Source: an uncultured Lachnospiraceae bacterium
GTDB taxonomy: Bacteria > Bacillota > Clostridia > Lachnospirales > Lachnospiraceae
Direction of reading: 5' to 3'
NCBI GenBank assembly: GCA_947589055.1
Contig: CANPZL010000015.1
Span: 1 to 44,697 of the forward strand
DNA: 44,697 nucleotides
How positions within the stretch are numbered: position 1 is the first letter of the stretch; every line of letters begins with the position of its first letter. The notes under the pieces were generated by a model. That model ran no database searches. It was not told where the DNA came from and was given only the letters and a program-made list of their open reading frames with translations. Positions 10,123-19,540 of this stretch are shown here, one piece after another. The position numbers and the translations under genes were made by a program.

Positions 10123-11064
10123 ATGAAGGTACTTATTATAGGTGCTGCCGGTTTCGTTGGCAACTACCTGATTCAACATTTAATGAATGACCTGCATTGG
10201 ACTGTTGTGGCAACAAAGCTTCCCCAAGAAAAATTATCCATAGAAGGGGTTGTTGTTTATGATCTTGATATTTTGAATCCGGAAAGCATCTGTGACCTTC
10301 TGACAGATATACGTCCCGATGCAATTCTGCATCTCGCAGCCCAAAGCTCCGTTGCCCTGTCCTGGAAAAATCCGGCTCTTACCATCGACATCAATATTAA
10401 AGGAAGCATTCAGGTTCTGGACAGTATCCGCACTCTGAACTACAAGCCTCGAATCCTGCTAATTGGTTCCGGAGAGGAATACGGGCATATTCTTCCGGAG
10501 GAATCTCCAATAAAAGAAAACAATCTCCTACGCCCCGGCAATATCTATGCCGCTACAAAAGCGTGCCAGAATATGCTGGGAAAGATTTATGCAGACGCTT
10601 ATCAAATGGATATTCTTTCTGTCCGTGCCTTTAATCATATCGGGCCTAATCAGGCACCTTTGTTCGTGGTGGCGGATTTCTGTCGTCAGGTAGCCCAGAT
10701 CGAAGCCGGACTACTTCCACCAGTTCTTCATGTAGGAAATCTGTCTGCCGCAAGGGATTTTTCTGATGTCCGAGATGTAGTTCGTGCATATGCCCTTTTG
10801 ATTCAACACGGAGTTTCCGGCGAGACCTACAATGTAGGAAACGGTCACGCAATTACCATCGAGCATATCCTGCAAAAAATACTGGAGCAATCTGCCGTGC
10901 CGATTCAGGTTCAGGTTGATCCGAACCGACTGCGTCCAATCGACGTCCCGATCATTGAAGCTGACATCACAAAGCTCCGGCAATGTACCGGCTGGGAACC
11001 GGAAATTCCCATTGAGCAGACTATTACGGATGTGCTGAATTACTGGAGAGCCTCTGTAAAATAA
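10123..11064 (+). CDS. rmd: GDP-6-deoxy-D-mannose reductase (GDP-D-rhamnose synthase)
   Basis: A 313-aa extended short-chain dehydrogenase. It shows the NAD(P) loop GAAGFVG (7-13), the catalytic YAATK pair (Tyr142, Lys146) and the GSGEEYG and RAFNHIGP segments characteristic of the Rmd branch. It would reduce the gmd product to GDP-D-rhamnose. The L-fucose branch (fcl) has a different active-site signature and longer C-terminus, so Rmd is favoured. Specificity between D-rhamnose and the C4 epimer 6-deoxy-D-talose is not certain. The gene is separated from gmd by a terminator and a structured leader. It converges on ugd with only 11 bases between stops and no obvious terminator, so the two transcripts may overlap. 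Confidence 0.85.
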   Translation: MKVLIIGAAGFVGNYLIQHLMNDLHWTVVATKLPQEKLSIEGVVVYDLDILNPESICDLLTDIRPDAILHLAAQSSVALSWKNPALTIDINIKGSIQVLDSIRTLNYKPRILLIGSGEEYGHILPEESPIKENNLLRPGNIYAATKACQNMLGKIYADAYQMDILSVRAFNHIGPNQAPLFVVADFCRQVAQIEAGLLPPVLHVGNLSAARDFSDVRDVVRAYALLIQHGVSGETYNVGNGHAITIEHILQKILEQSAVPIQVQVDPNRLRPIDVPIIEADITKLRQCTGWEPEIPIEQTITDVLNYWRASVK

Positions 11065-11075
11065 TGCTTCCGCAG

Positions 11076-12380
11076 CTATGCATCATTGATACATCTTCTT
11101 CCAATGGAATCATAGACAATACCGGTACCTTCAAATGCTTCGACCGGATAACAGTTTCTTCCATCTAAAACAATAGCATGCTTCATCAGCATTTTATAGG
11201 CGGAAATATCCATCTGTAAAATCTGCTGCCATTCCGTAAAAATAAAACAAAGATCCGCTCCGGTCAATGTCGTTTCTATAGTATCACAGTATTCCAATTC
11301 ATCCGGAAAATACTTCTTAAAATTCTCCATTCCTACCGGATCCCATGCCTTTATTTTTGCACCATCCTCTAAAAGTAACGGAATGTTTACCAGAGAAGGA
11401 GCTTCCCGAAGGTCATCCGTTCCCGGTTTAAAGGTCAGTCCTAATACAGCCACCGTAAGCCCGTCAAAATCATCATAGTATTTTTTTGCTTTCTTAATCA
11501 ATCGAAACTTCTGGTTTTCATTCACCTCGATCGCAGCTTTAATCGTCTTTAACTCTTTGTCATTAAAGCTTGCCAGCCAGCTTAAGGCCTTAGTATCCTT
11601 TGGAAAACAAGATCCACCGTATCCGATTCCCGGATTTAAAAATCGATTCCCGATTCTGGGATCATAACCCATTCCTTTGGAAACAGCCTCAACATCCGCA
11701 CCTATACTTTCACACAAATTGGCAATTTCATTTATATATGATATTTTTAATGCTAAAAAGTCATTGGAAGCATATTTTATCATTTCGGCACTTTTCCGAT
11801 TCGTAAGCAGGATCGGAGATTCAAAATCCGCATATACCTGCTTTAATATTTTTCCTGCCTTCTCTGATTCTACTCCAAGTACAATTCTTGCTGCATGGAG
11901 CGTATCGTGAATAGCGGTTCCCTGCGCTAAGAATTCCGGATTCGATGCAACCTCGATTGATACAGAATGCTTTATACGCGCATGGATATATGCCTCGATC
12001 CTTTCATTGGTTCCAATAGGAACTGTTGATTTAATTACAACAATACAATCTCTTTTTGCTGCCTCTGCAATCTGTTTAGCTACCCGATATACATAGGTCA
12101 AGTTTGCGGAGCCGTCCTTCTTTTCCGGTGTTCCTACCCCAATAAAGATCACTTCTGCTGTCTCATACGCCGTCTGATAATCTGTCGTAAAGGTCAGTCG
12201 CTCCATATTTTCCTTCATCAACTCATCCAAACCAGCTTCATAAATGGGAGAAATCCCCCGCTTCATCAATGCGACTTTTTCCTCATCTACATCAACACAA
12301 ACCACCTGATGTCCTTTACTGGCCAGACATACACCAGTTACTAATCCAACATATCCTGTTCCTGCAACTGCAATCTTCAT
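11076..12380 (-). CDS. ugd: UDP-glucose 6-dehydrogenase
   Basis: A 434-aa NAD-dependent enzyme oxidising UDP-glucose twice to UDP-glucuronate. The N-terminal Rossmann loop is GTGYVGL (7-13), the catalytic Cys258 lies in GYGGSCFPKDT, and the late GLTFKPGTDDLREAPS belongs to the C-terminal UDP-binding domain. The length is normal. The frame is open to 12422, but ATG at 12380 follows GAGGAG by 8 bases and starts exactly at the first Rossmann strand. It has its own promoter 107 bases after the glycosyltransferase upstream, and no terminator separates them, so read-through is likely. Confidence 0.95.
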   Translation of the reverse strand: MKIAVAGTGYVGLVTGVCLASKGHQVVCVDVDEEKVALMKRGISPIYEAGLDELMKENMERLTFTTDYQTAYETAEVIFIGVGTPEKKDGSANLTYVYRVAKQIAEAAKRDCIVVIKSTVPIGTNERIEAYIHARIKHSVSIEVASNPEFLAQGTAIHDTLHAARIVLGVESEKAGKILKQVYADFESPILLTNRKSAEMIKYASNDFLALKISYINEIANLCESIGADVEAVSKGMGYDPRIGNRFLNPGIGYGGSCFPKDTKALSWLASFNDKELKTIKAAIEVNENQKFRLIKKAKKYYDDFDGLTVAVLGLTFKPGTDDLREAPSLVNIPLLLEDGAKIKAWDPVGMENFKKYFPDELEYCDTIETTLTGADLCFIFTEWQQILQMDISAYKMLMKHAIVLDGRNCYPVEAFEGTGIVYDSIGRRCINDA

Positions 12381-12430
12381 CGTTTTGTTCTCCTCAATCA
12401 ATAATAACGATTTTTCTATCAATCAATATA

Positions 12431-12459
12431 ATATTAACATTTACCAAAATGAAAGTAAA
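12431..12459 (-). promoter_or_regulatory. Promoter of ugd
   Basis: Minus-strand TTTACT (12459-12454), a 17-base spacer and TAATAT (12436-12431), 51 bases before the ugd ATG. Confidence 0.65.
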
Positions 12460-12487
12460 TCTATATATTTAACGGTTTTTCCTGGTA

Positions 12488-13192
12488 TTACCAGCTGCTG
12501 ATCCGCATTCCAAGCAAACGAAACAGAGTCTTAATGTAGCTGATGATAAATGGGATCAACTGCCGCTTAGATTCCCCATATAATCGCTTGTGAAAAGAAA
12601 TCGGACTTTCTGCAATCCGAAATTCCTTTTTACCAACTAACAGCTTAAGCTTTAATAAAATCTCTTCCAAAACATCATAGTTTTTACAGGTAAGCGTAAT
12701 CTGCTTTAGCTGTTCCGTATGATAAATGCGAAAATTCGTAGAAATATCTTTTGCTTTAATCCCCAATACAAAACGATATGCCGTATTTAACATCCACGAC
12801 ATAACCTGTGAGCTTTTGGCATCTGCCGTATATCCCCCCTTGACATAACGGGAACCGATCACCACATCATATCCCTCCATAAACTTCTGATATAGCTCCG
12901 AAATACAGGCAGGATCATGAGAGCCATCACTGTCTAACGCAAGCAGCTTGTCCATGCCGGCTTCTTGAATGCCTTTTCGATATGCACCGCCAAAACCCGG
13001 TTCCTCCTGGTTATAGTATCGGGCTTTCCATTCTCTGCACAAAGCCTCCGTATTGTCCAACGGTTCTTTTGTATCAATCACCAGCAATTCATACTCTTCA
13101 CCAATTTCGGTTAAAACCTTCTCCAGCTTTGGAAATAACACTTTTAAGTTTTCTTCTTCTTTATATGCCAGCAGCATTACACTAATTCCCAA
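12488..13192 (-). CDS. Family 2 glycosyltransferase, dolichyl/polyprenyl-phosphate-mannose-synthase-like
   Basis: A 234-aa GT-A enzyme of the DPM1 type, without the C-terminal membrane helices of GtrB/ArnC. It shows the first strand ISVMLLAYKEEENL, the acidic LLVIDT, the metal-binding ALDSDGSHDP and the GSRYVKGG loop. It probably loads a nucleotide sugar onto polyprenyl phosphate for the GT-C-like neighbours. The start is TTG at 13192, preceded by AAAGGGG; the first in-frame ATG would remove the first beta strand. It overlaps the upstream membrane gene by 11 bases, indicating translational coupling. Which sugar it uses cannot be read; mannose or a GDP-derived sugar is plausible. Confidence 0.8.
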   Translation of the reverse strand: MGISVMLLAYKEEENLKVLFPKLEKVLTEIGEEYELLVIDTKEPLDNTEALCREWKARYYNQEEPGFGGAYRKGIQEAGMDKLLALDSDGSHDPACISELYQKFMEGYDVVIGSRYVKGGYTADAKSSQVMSWMLNTAYRFVLGIKAKDISTNFRIYHTEQLKQITLTCKNYDVLEEILLKLKLLVGKKEFRIAESPISFHKRLYGESKRQLIPFIISYIKTLFRLLGMRISSW

Positions 13193-14492
13193 TGCCGAAA
13201 GCCCCTTTCCCGATCTCTGTTATATGTTCCTGTTCCTGCTTTTTCTCTTTCTTTTTTTGCAGATTGCTCCAATTCTTTCCCTTTACATATTTCATCACAC
13301 TGACAATATTCTCGATCAGAAGAGCGAAAAACAATACCAGTAATGCGATATTGCCCCAGAGCAAGGTAAGATTCCGACCGGTATTTACAGAAATCATCTG
13401 ATATGGGCAGAGTAACAAAAGAAACAGAGGAAGATAAAGCAAATCTGTCCATGTCTTTTCTTTTTCATTCAACCACAGCAAAATAACGGGGAAGATATAT
13501 AACAAGCAATAAAACCCACAATTACTTGGCAAAACCAACATGATCGATACCAGCACCGCTACCCGGATCCATTTCTTTTTCTGGAATATATTTGTAACCA
13601 TGCCGAAAACAGCCAATAAATAAAACCACGGCTTCCAAAAATCCCGCAATTTCAGTTGGTCAAAATAAAACAAAGTTTCATCATATGCAATAAAATAATG
13701 ATACCCCAGCTTTTGCTGTCTTTCAAATTCATATACTTCCGTATTCAGCTGAAAATTTCTCCACCAAAGAGGTATATTGGAAAATCCGCCTTGAAGTAAT
13801 AAAAAAGGCAGAAAGGAAGCAGCAAGTCCATAAATCAACAGTCGGACAGCTTCCTTCCATTGTCTGTTATAAAGAAGCAACAGCCCCAACAGAGCAGGCC
13901 AGCCTTTTAATGCAGCAGCCAAGGCCAGAGCGATATAACCCAATTCCCGTAACACCCACTTGTCAGATTCATAAGTGACCAAAAAGAAGATCATACCGCT
14001 CACTGCCAGAAAGATAATATTTCCCCGCTCACACGCAAAGAGACTGACGCCGGAGCTCATTAAAACCATTGTCATTAAGACTTTAAATACCTTCCTTCCG
14101 TCAGTCATATCATATATCTGTACCGCTAAAAGAACCATCATAAACATTACTAATAAGGTAACCCCTGATCGAACAAATGATGTGATGTCATTTTCACCGC
14201 CCTGAAACCCTAGTATCTTATCAAATCCATAAAACAAGCAATAAGATATGGGAAAATATGCTTTTTCACACAATCCATTCACTTCATTTACATAAGGATT
14301 CCGATCAACGGAATAACGCATCACGTTCAGAAAATCCGCCATATAATCCTCTCCCTGCCTGAAAAAGACCTGAGACTGATTTCCAGCCGGATGGAACCAT
14401 AAACCAGATATAAATAAAACAAATAAAATTGCAAATCCAATCATCAAAGACCAGATCTGAACTCCGGCTATTTTTTCTTTTTTTTCACTCAT
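13182..14492 (-). CDS. Polytopic GT-C-like membrane glycosyltransferase (GT87/DUF2029-like)
   Basis: A 436-aa integral membrane protein with roughly ten hydrophobic segments. An early periplasmic loop carries acidic residues (GEDYMADFLN) after the first helix, as in GT-C enzymes that use polyprenyl-phosphate sugars. The ACERGNIIFL segment parallels LDRGNYLLV in the next gene, so the two are paralogues. It likely transfers a lipid-linked sugar outside the membrane. The frame is open to 14585, overlapping the next gene, but ATG at 14492 follows GAGAGG by 8 bases and begins MSEKKEK before the first helix, so that start is preferred. Donor and acceptor are unknown. Confidence 0.7.
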   Translation of the reverse strand: MSEKKEKIAGVQIWSLMIGFAILFVLFISGLWFHPAGNQSQVFFRQGEDYMADFLNVMRYSVDRNPYVNEVNGLCEKAYFPISYCLFYGFDKILGFQGGENDITSFVRSGVTLLVMFMMVLLAVQIYDMTDGRKVFKVLMTMVLMSSGVSLFACERGNIIFLAVSGMIFFLVTYESDKWVLRELGYIALALAAALKGWPALLGLLLLYNRQWKEAVRLLIYGLAASFLPFLLLQGGFSNIPLWWRNFQLNTEVYEFERQQKLGYHYFIAYDETLFYFDQLKLRDFWKPWFYLLAVFGMVTNIFQKKKWIRVAVLVSIMLVLPSNCGFYCLLYIFPVILLWLNEKEKTWTDLLYLPLFLLLLCPYQMISVNTGRNLTLLWGNIALLVLFFALLIENIVSVMKYVKGKNWSNLQKKKEKKQEQEHITEIGKGAFGIGN

Positions 14493-14523
14493 ACTTGAAA
14501 CCTCTCTATCCGGAACCATTCCC

Positions 14524-15795
14524 TTATACAGCCGCTGGTTTTGATATTTGTTTTTTCTTTTCTTTCTTCCGTGTCGTGTTATCAAAAATATTATAAAACA
14601 AAATCATTCCCAATAGCAAGAAACCATCCAGAACGATTTGTATTCCAATGCTATGTGCAGATAACATATAATAATATGCCTTGGGAATCATGATAAGACC
14701 AAGAAAGCTTAGATATATCCAATCCAGCCAGCTTTTCTTGCTTTGCTCCGCCATCAAAAATGGAAGAATAGCAGGCATCATAAATACCAGATGATACATA
14801 TAGGCATTGGGGGTCAAAAAAACCATCAGTGCTGTCAAGATCAATATTTTTTTCCATAACAGTTGTTCCCGCCACAAATGATACAGACTCCAAAGGGCAA
14901 GTGCCGAGCCGGTCAACAGATATACCGGCATAACCGGGAACCAGTCCGGTATTTTCAACTGGTTCCAGACTACAAATGGAAACCGCAGCAGCGAGGTCAG
15001 TCCTACACCAAAGTAAACATTTGGCACTTCTGTTTCATAACCACCGCCAAATGCAAACAAGGCATAACCAAATTCAATCATATTCCGTACCAATCCTCCC
15101 TGAAAAAGAAGCATTGAGAGGATTGATACAACTCCCGCACTTAAAGTGGCAATCCCTATATTTTTCCACTTTTTCTCTACAAAATATAACAAAAACATAA
15201 AAATCGGATATACCTTTATCGCAGTTGCCAACCCTAAAAAAACAGCCGCTAATGTTTCATTTTTTTCGTAATAATAGATAAATGCCAGATAACAGACAAT
15301 CGCTACCAGAAGATAGTTTCCTCTGTCCAGCATAAATACAAATGGGGCAGTAAAAATCAGAGAAAGAATAATAATCATCCGAACGAATAAATTCCGAAAC
15401 AACTCCTTGTGTTCTTGAAAAATCTTATACAGCAATATGCCCAATAGTACCGTAAATATCATTACAAATAAAGCGTAAGACAGCTTTCCCTCCGGCAAGT
15501 CACGAATTTCATCAGGAAGATACGTCTTATAATCCGCCATCCGGGAAAACAGCCAGGCAATCGCCAAAATAAAAGGAGGATAAGAAGAATAAAATTCCAC
15601 ATATGGTTTGCCTTCATAAACCATTTGATTTACATTAAAAAAATCCATAAACCGGTTTCCCGGCCAGAATAAAAAACTTCCGTCCGGATATTCATATCCC
15701 AACACAGTTTGTCCAAATAAAGAAAAGGCCCCAAATAATAAATATCCCAAAATAATAAATAAGACGATTCCGATAACTTTCTGTTTCTGCTTCAT
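14524..15795 (-). CDS. Polytopic GT-C-like membrane glycosyltransferase (GT87/DUF2029-like), second copy
   Basis: A 423-aa integral membrane protein, a divergent paralogue of the gene just downstream. Shared features are a first helix, an external loop with FMDFFNVNQMV and YSSYPPF, the DRGN motif near residue 155 and a series of about ten helices. The YPP and acidic loop pattern resembles the GT87 mannosyltransferase group, which uses polyprenyl-phosphate mannose. The start codon abuts the stop of the GtrB-like gene upstream, with GAGGAT as ribosome site, so the two are coupled. Its neighbours make it a likely user of the lipid-linked sugar made by that enzyme. Confidence 0.7.
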   Translation of the reverse strand: MKQKQKVIGIVLFIILGYLLFGAFSLFGQTVLGYEYPDGSFLFWPGNRFMDFFNVNQMVYEGKPYVEFYSSYPPFILAIAWLFSRMADYKTYLPDEIRDLPEGKLSYALFVMIFTVLLGILLYKIFQEHKELFRNLFVRMIIILSLIFTAPFVFMLDRGNYLLVAIVCYLAFIYYYEKNETLAAVFLGLATAIKVYPIFMFLLYFVEKKWKNIGIATLSAGVVSILSMLLFQGGLVRNMIEFGYALFAFGGGYETEVPNVYFGVGLTSLLRFPFVVWNQLKIPDWFPVMPVYLLTGSALALWSLYHLWREQLLWKKILILTALMVFLTPNAYMYHLVFMMPAILPFLMAEQSKKSWLDWIYLSFLGLIMIPKAYYYMLSAHSIGIQIVLDGFLLLGMILFYNIFDNTTRKKEKKKQISKPAAV

Positions 15796-16749
15796 TTATT
15801 TATCCTCATCCTTAGTAAAATTCAAACGTTCCTCTTCCACAACCAGCGGCCGGTTCATGACCCGTTCATTGATGCTCAGTACATATTCTCCGATAAAGCC
15901 AATAAAAAAGAGCTGAATCGAACCTAAAAAGAACATTCCGATTAAGATTGGCGCCATACCTGCCTGAAACTGATCCCACATAATCAATTTCAAAACCAGA
16001 TAGATCAACGCAATCAAAAAACTAAGCCCTCCGCAAATACAGCCTGCAAAGGTTGCCAGACGCAAACCGATTTTTGTATAAGAAGTAATACTAAGCATTG
16101 CTGCATCATACAGGGTATAAAAATTGTTATGGGTCTTCCCCGCCCTTCTTTGGGGCTGTTCATAGGGAATTTCCTTCCGCCTAAATCCCAGCTCCGCAAC
16201 AATCCCCCGCATGAAAGGCTTCGGATCTTTTAACTCCCGCAGCACCTCCACAAAAGACCTGTCATACAAACCGGAGCCTGTAAAATGTTCGATCTGTTCC
16301 ACGTCCGAAAACTTCTTGATCAGCTTATAATAAATGCTGCGCAAAACATACATAATCTTATTTTCCTTGCTGCTGGTCTTGATCCCGATCACAATCTTAT
16401 ATCCGTTTTCCCATTCCTCCAAGTATTTTGGAATCAAATCAATCGGATCCTGAAAATCACAAACCATTGAGATCGTACAGTCGCCGGTAGTCTGCAATAT
16501 ACCATAGAAGGGTGAGTTAAACTGTCCAAAATTTTTAGCATTAAAGATGGCCTTGATCCTGGGATTTTTACCGCATATTTCCCGCAGCAGTTCCCTGGTC
16601 CGGTCATGAGAATCGTTATCAATAAATACCAGTTCATACTCATATTGGGTCAGCTGGGTTTCAAACAGCTCCACGATCGCTTCGCTCATAGGGCCGACAT
16701 TTTCTTCTTCGTTATAGCATGGAATTAAAATACTAACTGTTTTCTTCAT
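15796..16749 (-). CDS. GtrB/ArnC-like polyprenyl-phosphate glycosyltransferase (GT2)
   Basis: A 317-aa GT-A protein followed by two C-terminal membrane helices (about 230-255 and 265-290), the GtrB/ArnC arrangement. Motifs: SILIPCYNEEENV, the FIDNDSHDRT acidic site, CDFQDPIDLIP as a variant of the usual DADLQDP, and AGKTHNN. The enzyme loads a sugar on undecaprenyl phosphate at the inner membrane face. Four bases overlap the upstream epimerase (ATGA), and GAGGGAT precedes the ATG. With GtrA at 21.8-22.3 kb and polytopic transferases around it, it forms a Gtr-like glycan-decoration set. Confidence 0.85.
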   Translation of the reverse strand: MKKTVSILIPCYNEEENVGPMSEAIVELFETQLTQYEYELVFIDNDSHDRTRELLREICGKNPRIKAIFNAKNFGQFNSPFYGILQTTGDCTISMVCDFQDPIDLIPKYLEEWENGYKIVIGIKTSSKENKIMYVLRSIYYKLIKKFSDVEQIEHFTGSGLYDRSFVEVLRELKDPKPFMRGIVAELGFRRKEIPYEQPQRRAGKTHNNFYTLYDAAMLSITSYTKIGLRLATFAGCICGGLSFLIALIYLVLKLIMWDQFQAGMAPILIGMFFLGSIQLFFIGFIGEYVLSINERVMNRPLVVEEERLNFTKDEDK

Positions 16750-17705
16750 GATCTATCCCTCATTTTCTTATTCGGCGTTTCCTCTGCTTGCTGCTGCCGA
16801 TACCATTCTACCGTCCTGCGAATTCCCTCTTCAAAGGGGATTTCCGGCTGAAAGCCGGTATCTGCACGCAGATTTTCAATATCTGCACACAAATACATTA
16901 CCTGCTTATCATAATAGGGAAGTTCGCCCAGACCGATTTCCAGTCTTTTGTCAATCGTATCCCGAATAATCGTAATGTACTCCGCCAGAGGCCGTACCTG
17001 TCCGCTTCCAATACAGTAAACCGCTCCATCTTTTCCACGCTCTGCTGCCAGATAAAAAGCTCTTGCCGCATCATCGCAGTACAGATAATCCCACATCTGT
17101 TCACCCTTGGTATATTGGGGACGTTCCCGGTTTAACAGCTTTATGATTCCTGACATTACCATAGTATGCAGTCCGTCACCAGGCCCATAGGTACTTAAGA
17201 TCCGTACCCAGATATGCCGCATTCCTTCCTGCTGACAAAGGATCCGGCTCATCTGTCCGGCACAGAGTTTTCCAATCCCGTATCCGGTTTCCGGATGCAC
17301 CGGCGTATCCGGTCCCAGCTTCCCTGCGTCTACTCTCCCATATTCCGCCTGAGATCCTGCTCCTAAAAAACAGCTGCATCCAGCCGCCTTTGCCAGTTCA
17401 ACTGCATCTAAGGTCGCTTTTACATTTTGGTTTTGTAAATACATGTCATTTCTGGCTCCTCCGTAGGTACCGTCCCACCCGAAATGAAAAAATGTATCAT
17501 ATTGTTTGGTCAACGATGTCTTTAATGTTGACAGATCCGATAAGTCACAGGCAAGAACCTTAACATACCTGCTTTCCGGTATGGCAGCTCTTCGCTTTGA
17601 ATCCGGGCGGATTATAACCAAAACCTCAATCTGCTTCCGGATTAGCAGCCGGATCAGGGCAAGCCCAAGCATTCCGGTTCCACCGGTAAGAATCACTCGT
17701 TTCAT
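16746..17705 (-). CDS. NAD(P)-dependent sugar epimerase/dehydratase, candidate CDP-dideoxyhexose or YerF-like reductase
   Basis: A 319-aa extended short-chain dehydrogenase. It has GGTGMLG (8-14), a GAGSQAEYG Ser region (Ser118) and the catalytic pair Tyr142/Lys146 in GYGIGK. Lying directly after the TPP enzyme in the rfbFGH operon, it is the natural candidate for the final 4-keto or acetyl-group reduction of the CDP sugar, as RfbJ/abequose synthase or YerF does. The sequence alone does not separate these. It starts 20 bases after the TPP gene and ends by overlapping the GtrB-like gene. GGAAT serves as a modest ribosome site. Confidence 0.7.
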   Translation of the reverse strand: MKRVILTGGTGMLGLALIRLLIRKQIEVLVIIRPDSKRRAAIPESRYVKVLACDLSDLSTLKTSLTKQYDTFFHFGWDGTYGGARNDMYLQNQNVKATLDAVELAKAAGCSCFLGAGSQAEYGRVDAGKLGPDTPVHPETGYGIGKLCAGQMSRILCQQEGMRHIWVRILSTYGPGDGLHTMVMSGIIKLLNRERPQYTKGEQMWDYLYCDDAARAFYLAAERGKDGAVYCIGSGQVRPLAEYITIIRDTIDKRLEIGLGELPYYDKQVMYLCADIENLRADTGFQPEIPFEEGIRRTVEWYRQQQAEETPNKKMRDRS

Positions 17706-17725
17706 AGTCTCATTCCTATTCCATT

Positions 17726-19525
17726 CTAAGCAAAATGATTTGCTTCATATTCTTCTCGTGGAAGGAAGGGATACATATCATCAATCGAAGGAGATACGAT
17801 TCTTCCATCCGGTAATACCTTAGAGGACAGCTTCGGTTCAAAGTTCTGCGTTTCATCTACCACTACTTCGCAAAACACCGGTCCCTCCTGTCCCAGCAGG
17901 GTATCCAATCCGGCGTCTACGTTATCCAGACTGTCAATCTTCACATACGGAAGCCCATAGGCATATGCCAACCGTTCAAAGTTCGGAAAGCTAAGTCCAT
18001 TTCCGTCACATACGCCAACCAGAGGTTCCCCCTTAAATAAATTGGTCTGTGTCTGCCGAATCGAATGATACCCATTGTTATTGATTATAATCAGTTTTAT
18101 ATTCAAACGGTTGTATACTACGGTCTGAAGCTCCTGAAGATTCATCTGAAAACTACCGTCTCCGTCCAGACAGATCACTCGTTTTCCTTTCCGTGCTACT
18201 GCAACTCCCACTGCCGCCGGGAATCCATAGCCCATAGCCGCACAGCCGGAATTCGTAAACATCCGCTGCCGGGGCTTTATCTCTGCCGCCTGAAACGTGA
18301 TAACGCAGGCACTTCCGTTTCCACAGATAATATGATCGCCTTCTGCCAGTTTTCCAGACAGCTTCGTAATAAATACATAAGGATTGATTGGTGATGCTTT
18401 CTCATAATAAGATGGAAGTGTCGCCGGATATTTCTGATTTATCCCTCTGGCCCAAGCCAGCCATTCCTTCTGTTCCTCAGAAGCACCTGCATACTCGGCG
18501 GCTAACAGCTCATTCATTACATCCTTGACATCTGCATGAATCGGAAGGTCCACATGAACAGTAGGTTTTCTAAGCTCCGCTTCGTCAATATCTATTACGA
18601 TCTTATAGGCATTTTTTGCAAAATCCCGATAATTATAACTGATCTGCCGAATATTCAGACGGCAGCCAAGCACCAGAAGCAAGTCGCTGTTTTGCACGAC
18701 AAAATTACCGCCTCTGGTTCCTACCGTTCCCGGTCTTCCACAATATAAGGGATGGGCGTCCCATAACACATCATGCGCATTCCATGCCGTCACCACCGGA
18801 ATCCCCAGCTTGTCTATCAACTGTAAAAACTCCTTATGGGCATCCCCCAGCCGTATGCCGGTACCTGCCAGCACCACCGGTCTCTTTGCCTTCACGATCC
18901 GATCCATAATTTCAGCTGTTTTTGTATTATCATACTTTGGTTCTTCCTTTCCGTCCAGCTCCAAAGGGTCAAATCCCTGTAACGATTCCGTTTCTATTGG
19001 AGCAGCCTGAACATCCAATGGAATATCCAGCCAAACCGGTCCCTTTCTACCATGCATACAAAGATACCAAGCCTTTTCCAGATGATAACGGATCTCCTCC
19101 GGCACCGTCACCATATGGGCATATTTGGTCATTGTCTTTACCGTATCAACAATCTGAAATTCCTGATCGCCAAGCTGCCGGAGCGGCACATCCGTTGACC
19201 AGGTTGTCGTTTCCCGCTTTACCTGTCCGGACACTATAAACATGGGAATCGAATCCTGCCAGCCTCCCAAAACACCGGTAATGGCATTTGTGCCGCCCGG
19301 TCCGCTGGTTACACAGACAGCCGCCACCCTTCCGGTCGCCCTTGCATAGCCCTCTGCCGCTATGGAACATGCCTGTTCATGATGGTTGTAAACGCTGTTT
19401 AGCCCTTCCTTATGTCCTATTGCATCATTTAAGTGCATAGCCCCTCCGCCGGTCACGGTAAATACGTCCGTTACGCCTTGTTTCACCAGAAAATCCGCAA
19501 TATACTGTGCAACCTTTCGTTTCAT
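17726..19525 (-). CDS. Thiamine-diphosphate-dependent enzyme, acetolactate-synthase-like (YerE-like candidate)
   Basis: A 599-aa ThDP enzyme with three domains. The N-terminal pyrimidine domain (1-175) has catalytic Glu50 in NHHEQAC. The middle domain (195-345) has VVLAGTGIR, which in relatives binds FAD. The C-terminal pyrophosphate domain (380-560) has the GDGSFQMN...NNN ThDP/Mg motif (455-484). It resembles acetolactate synthase but sits in a dideoxysugar operon with no small regulatory subunit gene nearby. In Yersinia, YerE joins a two-carbon unit from pyruvate to CDP-4-keto-3,6-dideoxyglucose, making the branched sugar yersiniose. A similar job is inferred here. GAGGAG precedes the ATG. 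A simple acetolactate synthase or another decarboxylase is the alternative. Confidence 0.8.
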   Translation of the reverse strand: MKRKVAQYIADFLVKQGVTDVFTVTGGGAMHLNDAIGHKEGLNSVYNHHEQACSIAAEGYARATGRVAAVCVTSGPGGTNAITGVLGGWQDSIPMFIVSGQVKRETTTWSTDVPLRQLGDQEFQIVDTVKTMTKYAHMVTVPEEIRYHLEKAWYLCMHGRKGPVWLDIPLDVQAAPIETESLQGFDPLELDGKEEPKYDNTKTAEIMDRIVKAKRPVVLAGTGIRLGDAHKEFLQLIDKLGIPVVTAWNAHDVLWDAHPLYCGRPGTVGTRGGNFVVQNSDLLLVLGCRLNIRQISYNYRDFAKNAYKIVIDIDEAELRKPTVHVDLPIHADVKDVMNELLAAEYAGASEEQKEWLAWARGINQKYPATLPSYYEKASPINPYVFITKLSGKLAEGDHIICGNGSACVITFQAAEIKPRQRMFTNSGCAAMGYGFPAAVGVAVARKGKRVICLDGDGSFQMNLQELQTVVYNRLNIKLIIINNNGYHSIRQTQTNLFKGEPLVGVCDGNGLSFPNFERLAYAYGLPYVKIDSLDNVDAGLDTLLGQEGPVFCEVVVDETQNFEPKLSSKVLPDGRIVSPSIDDMYPFLPREEYEANHFA

Positions 19526-19540
19526 TTTCTTTCATCTCCT

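Noticed and set aside
12473..12492. Terminator after the DPM1-like gene
   Set aside because: CTGGTAATACCAG is palindromic but the stem is 6 bp with almost no loop, overlaps the stop codon, and no U-tract follows.
17726..19525. Plain ilvB acetolactate synthase
   Set aside because: The fold fits, but no ilvN, ilvC or other branched-chain gene is nearby and the gene is embedded in a dideoxysugar operon. It remains an alternative, not the preferred call.
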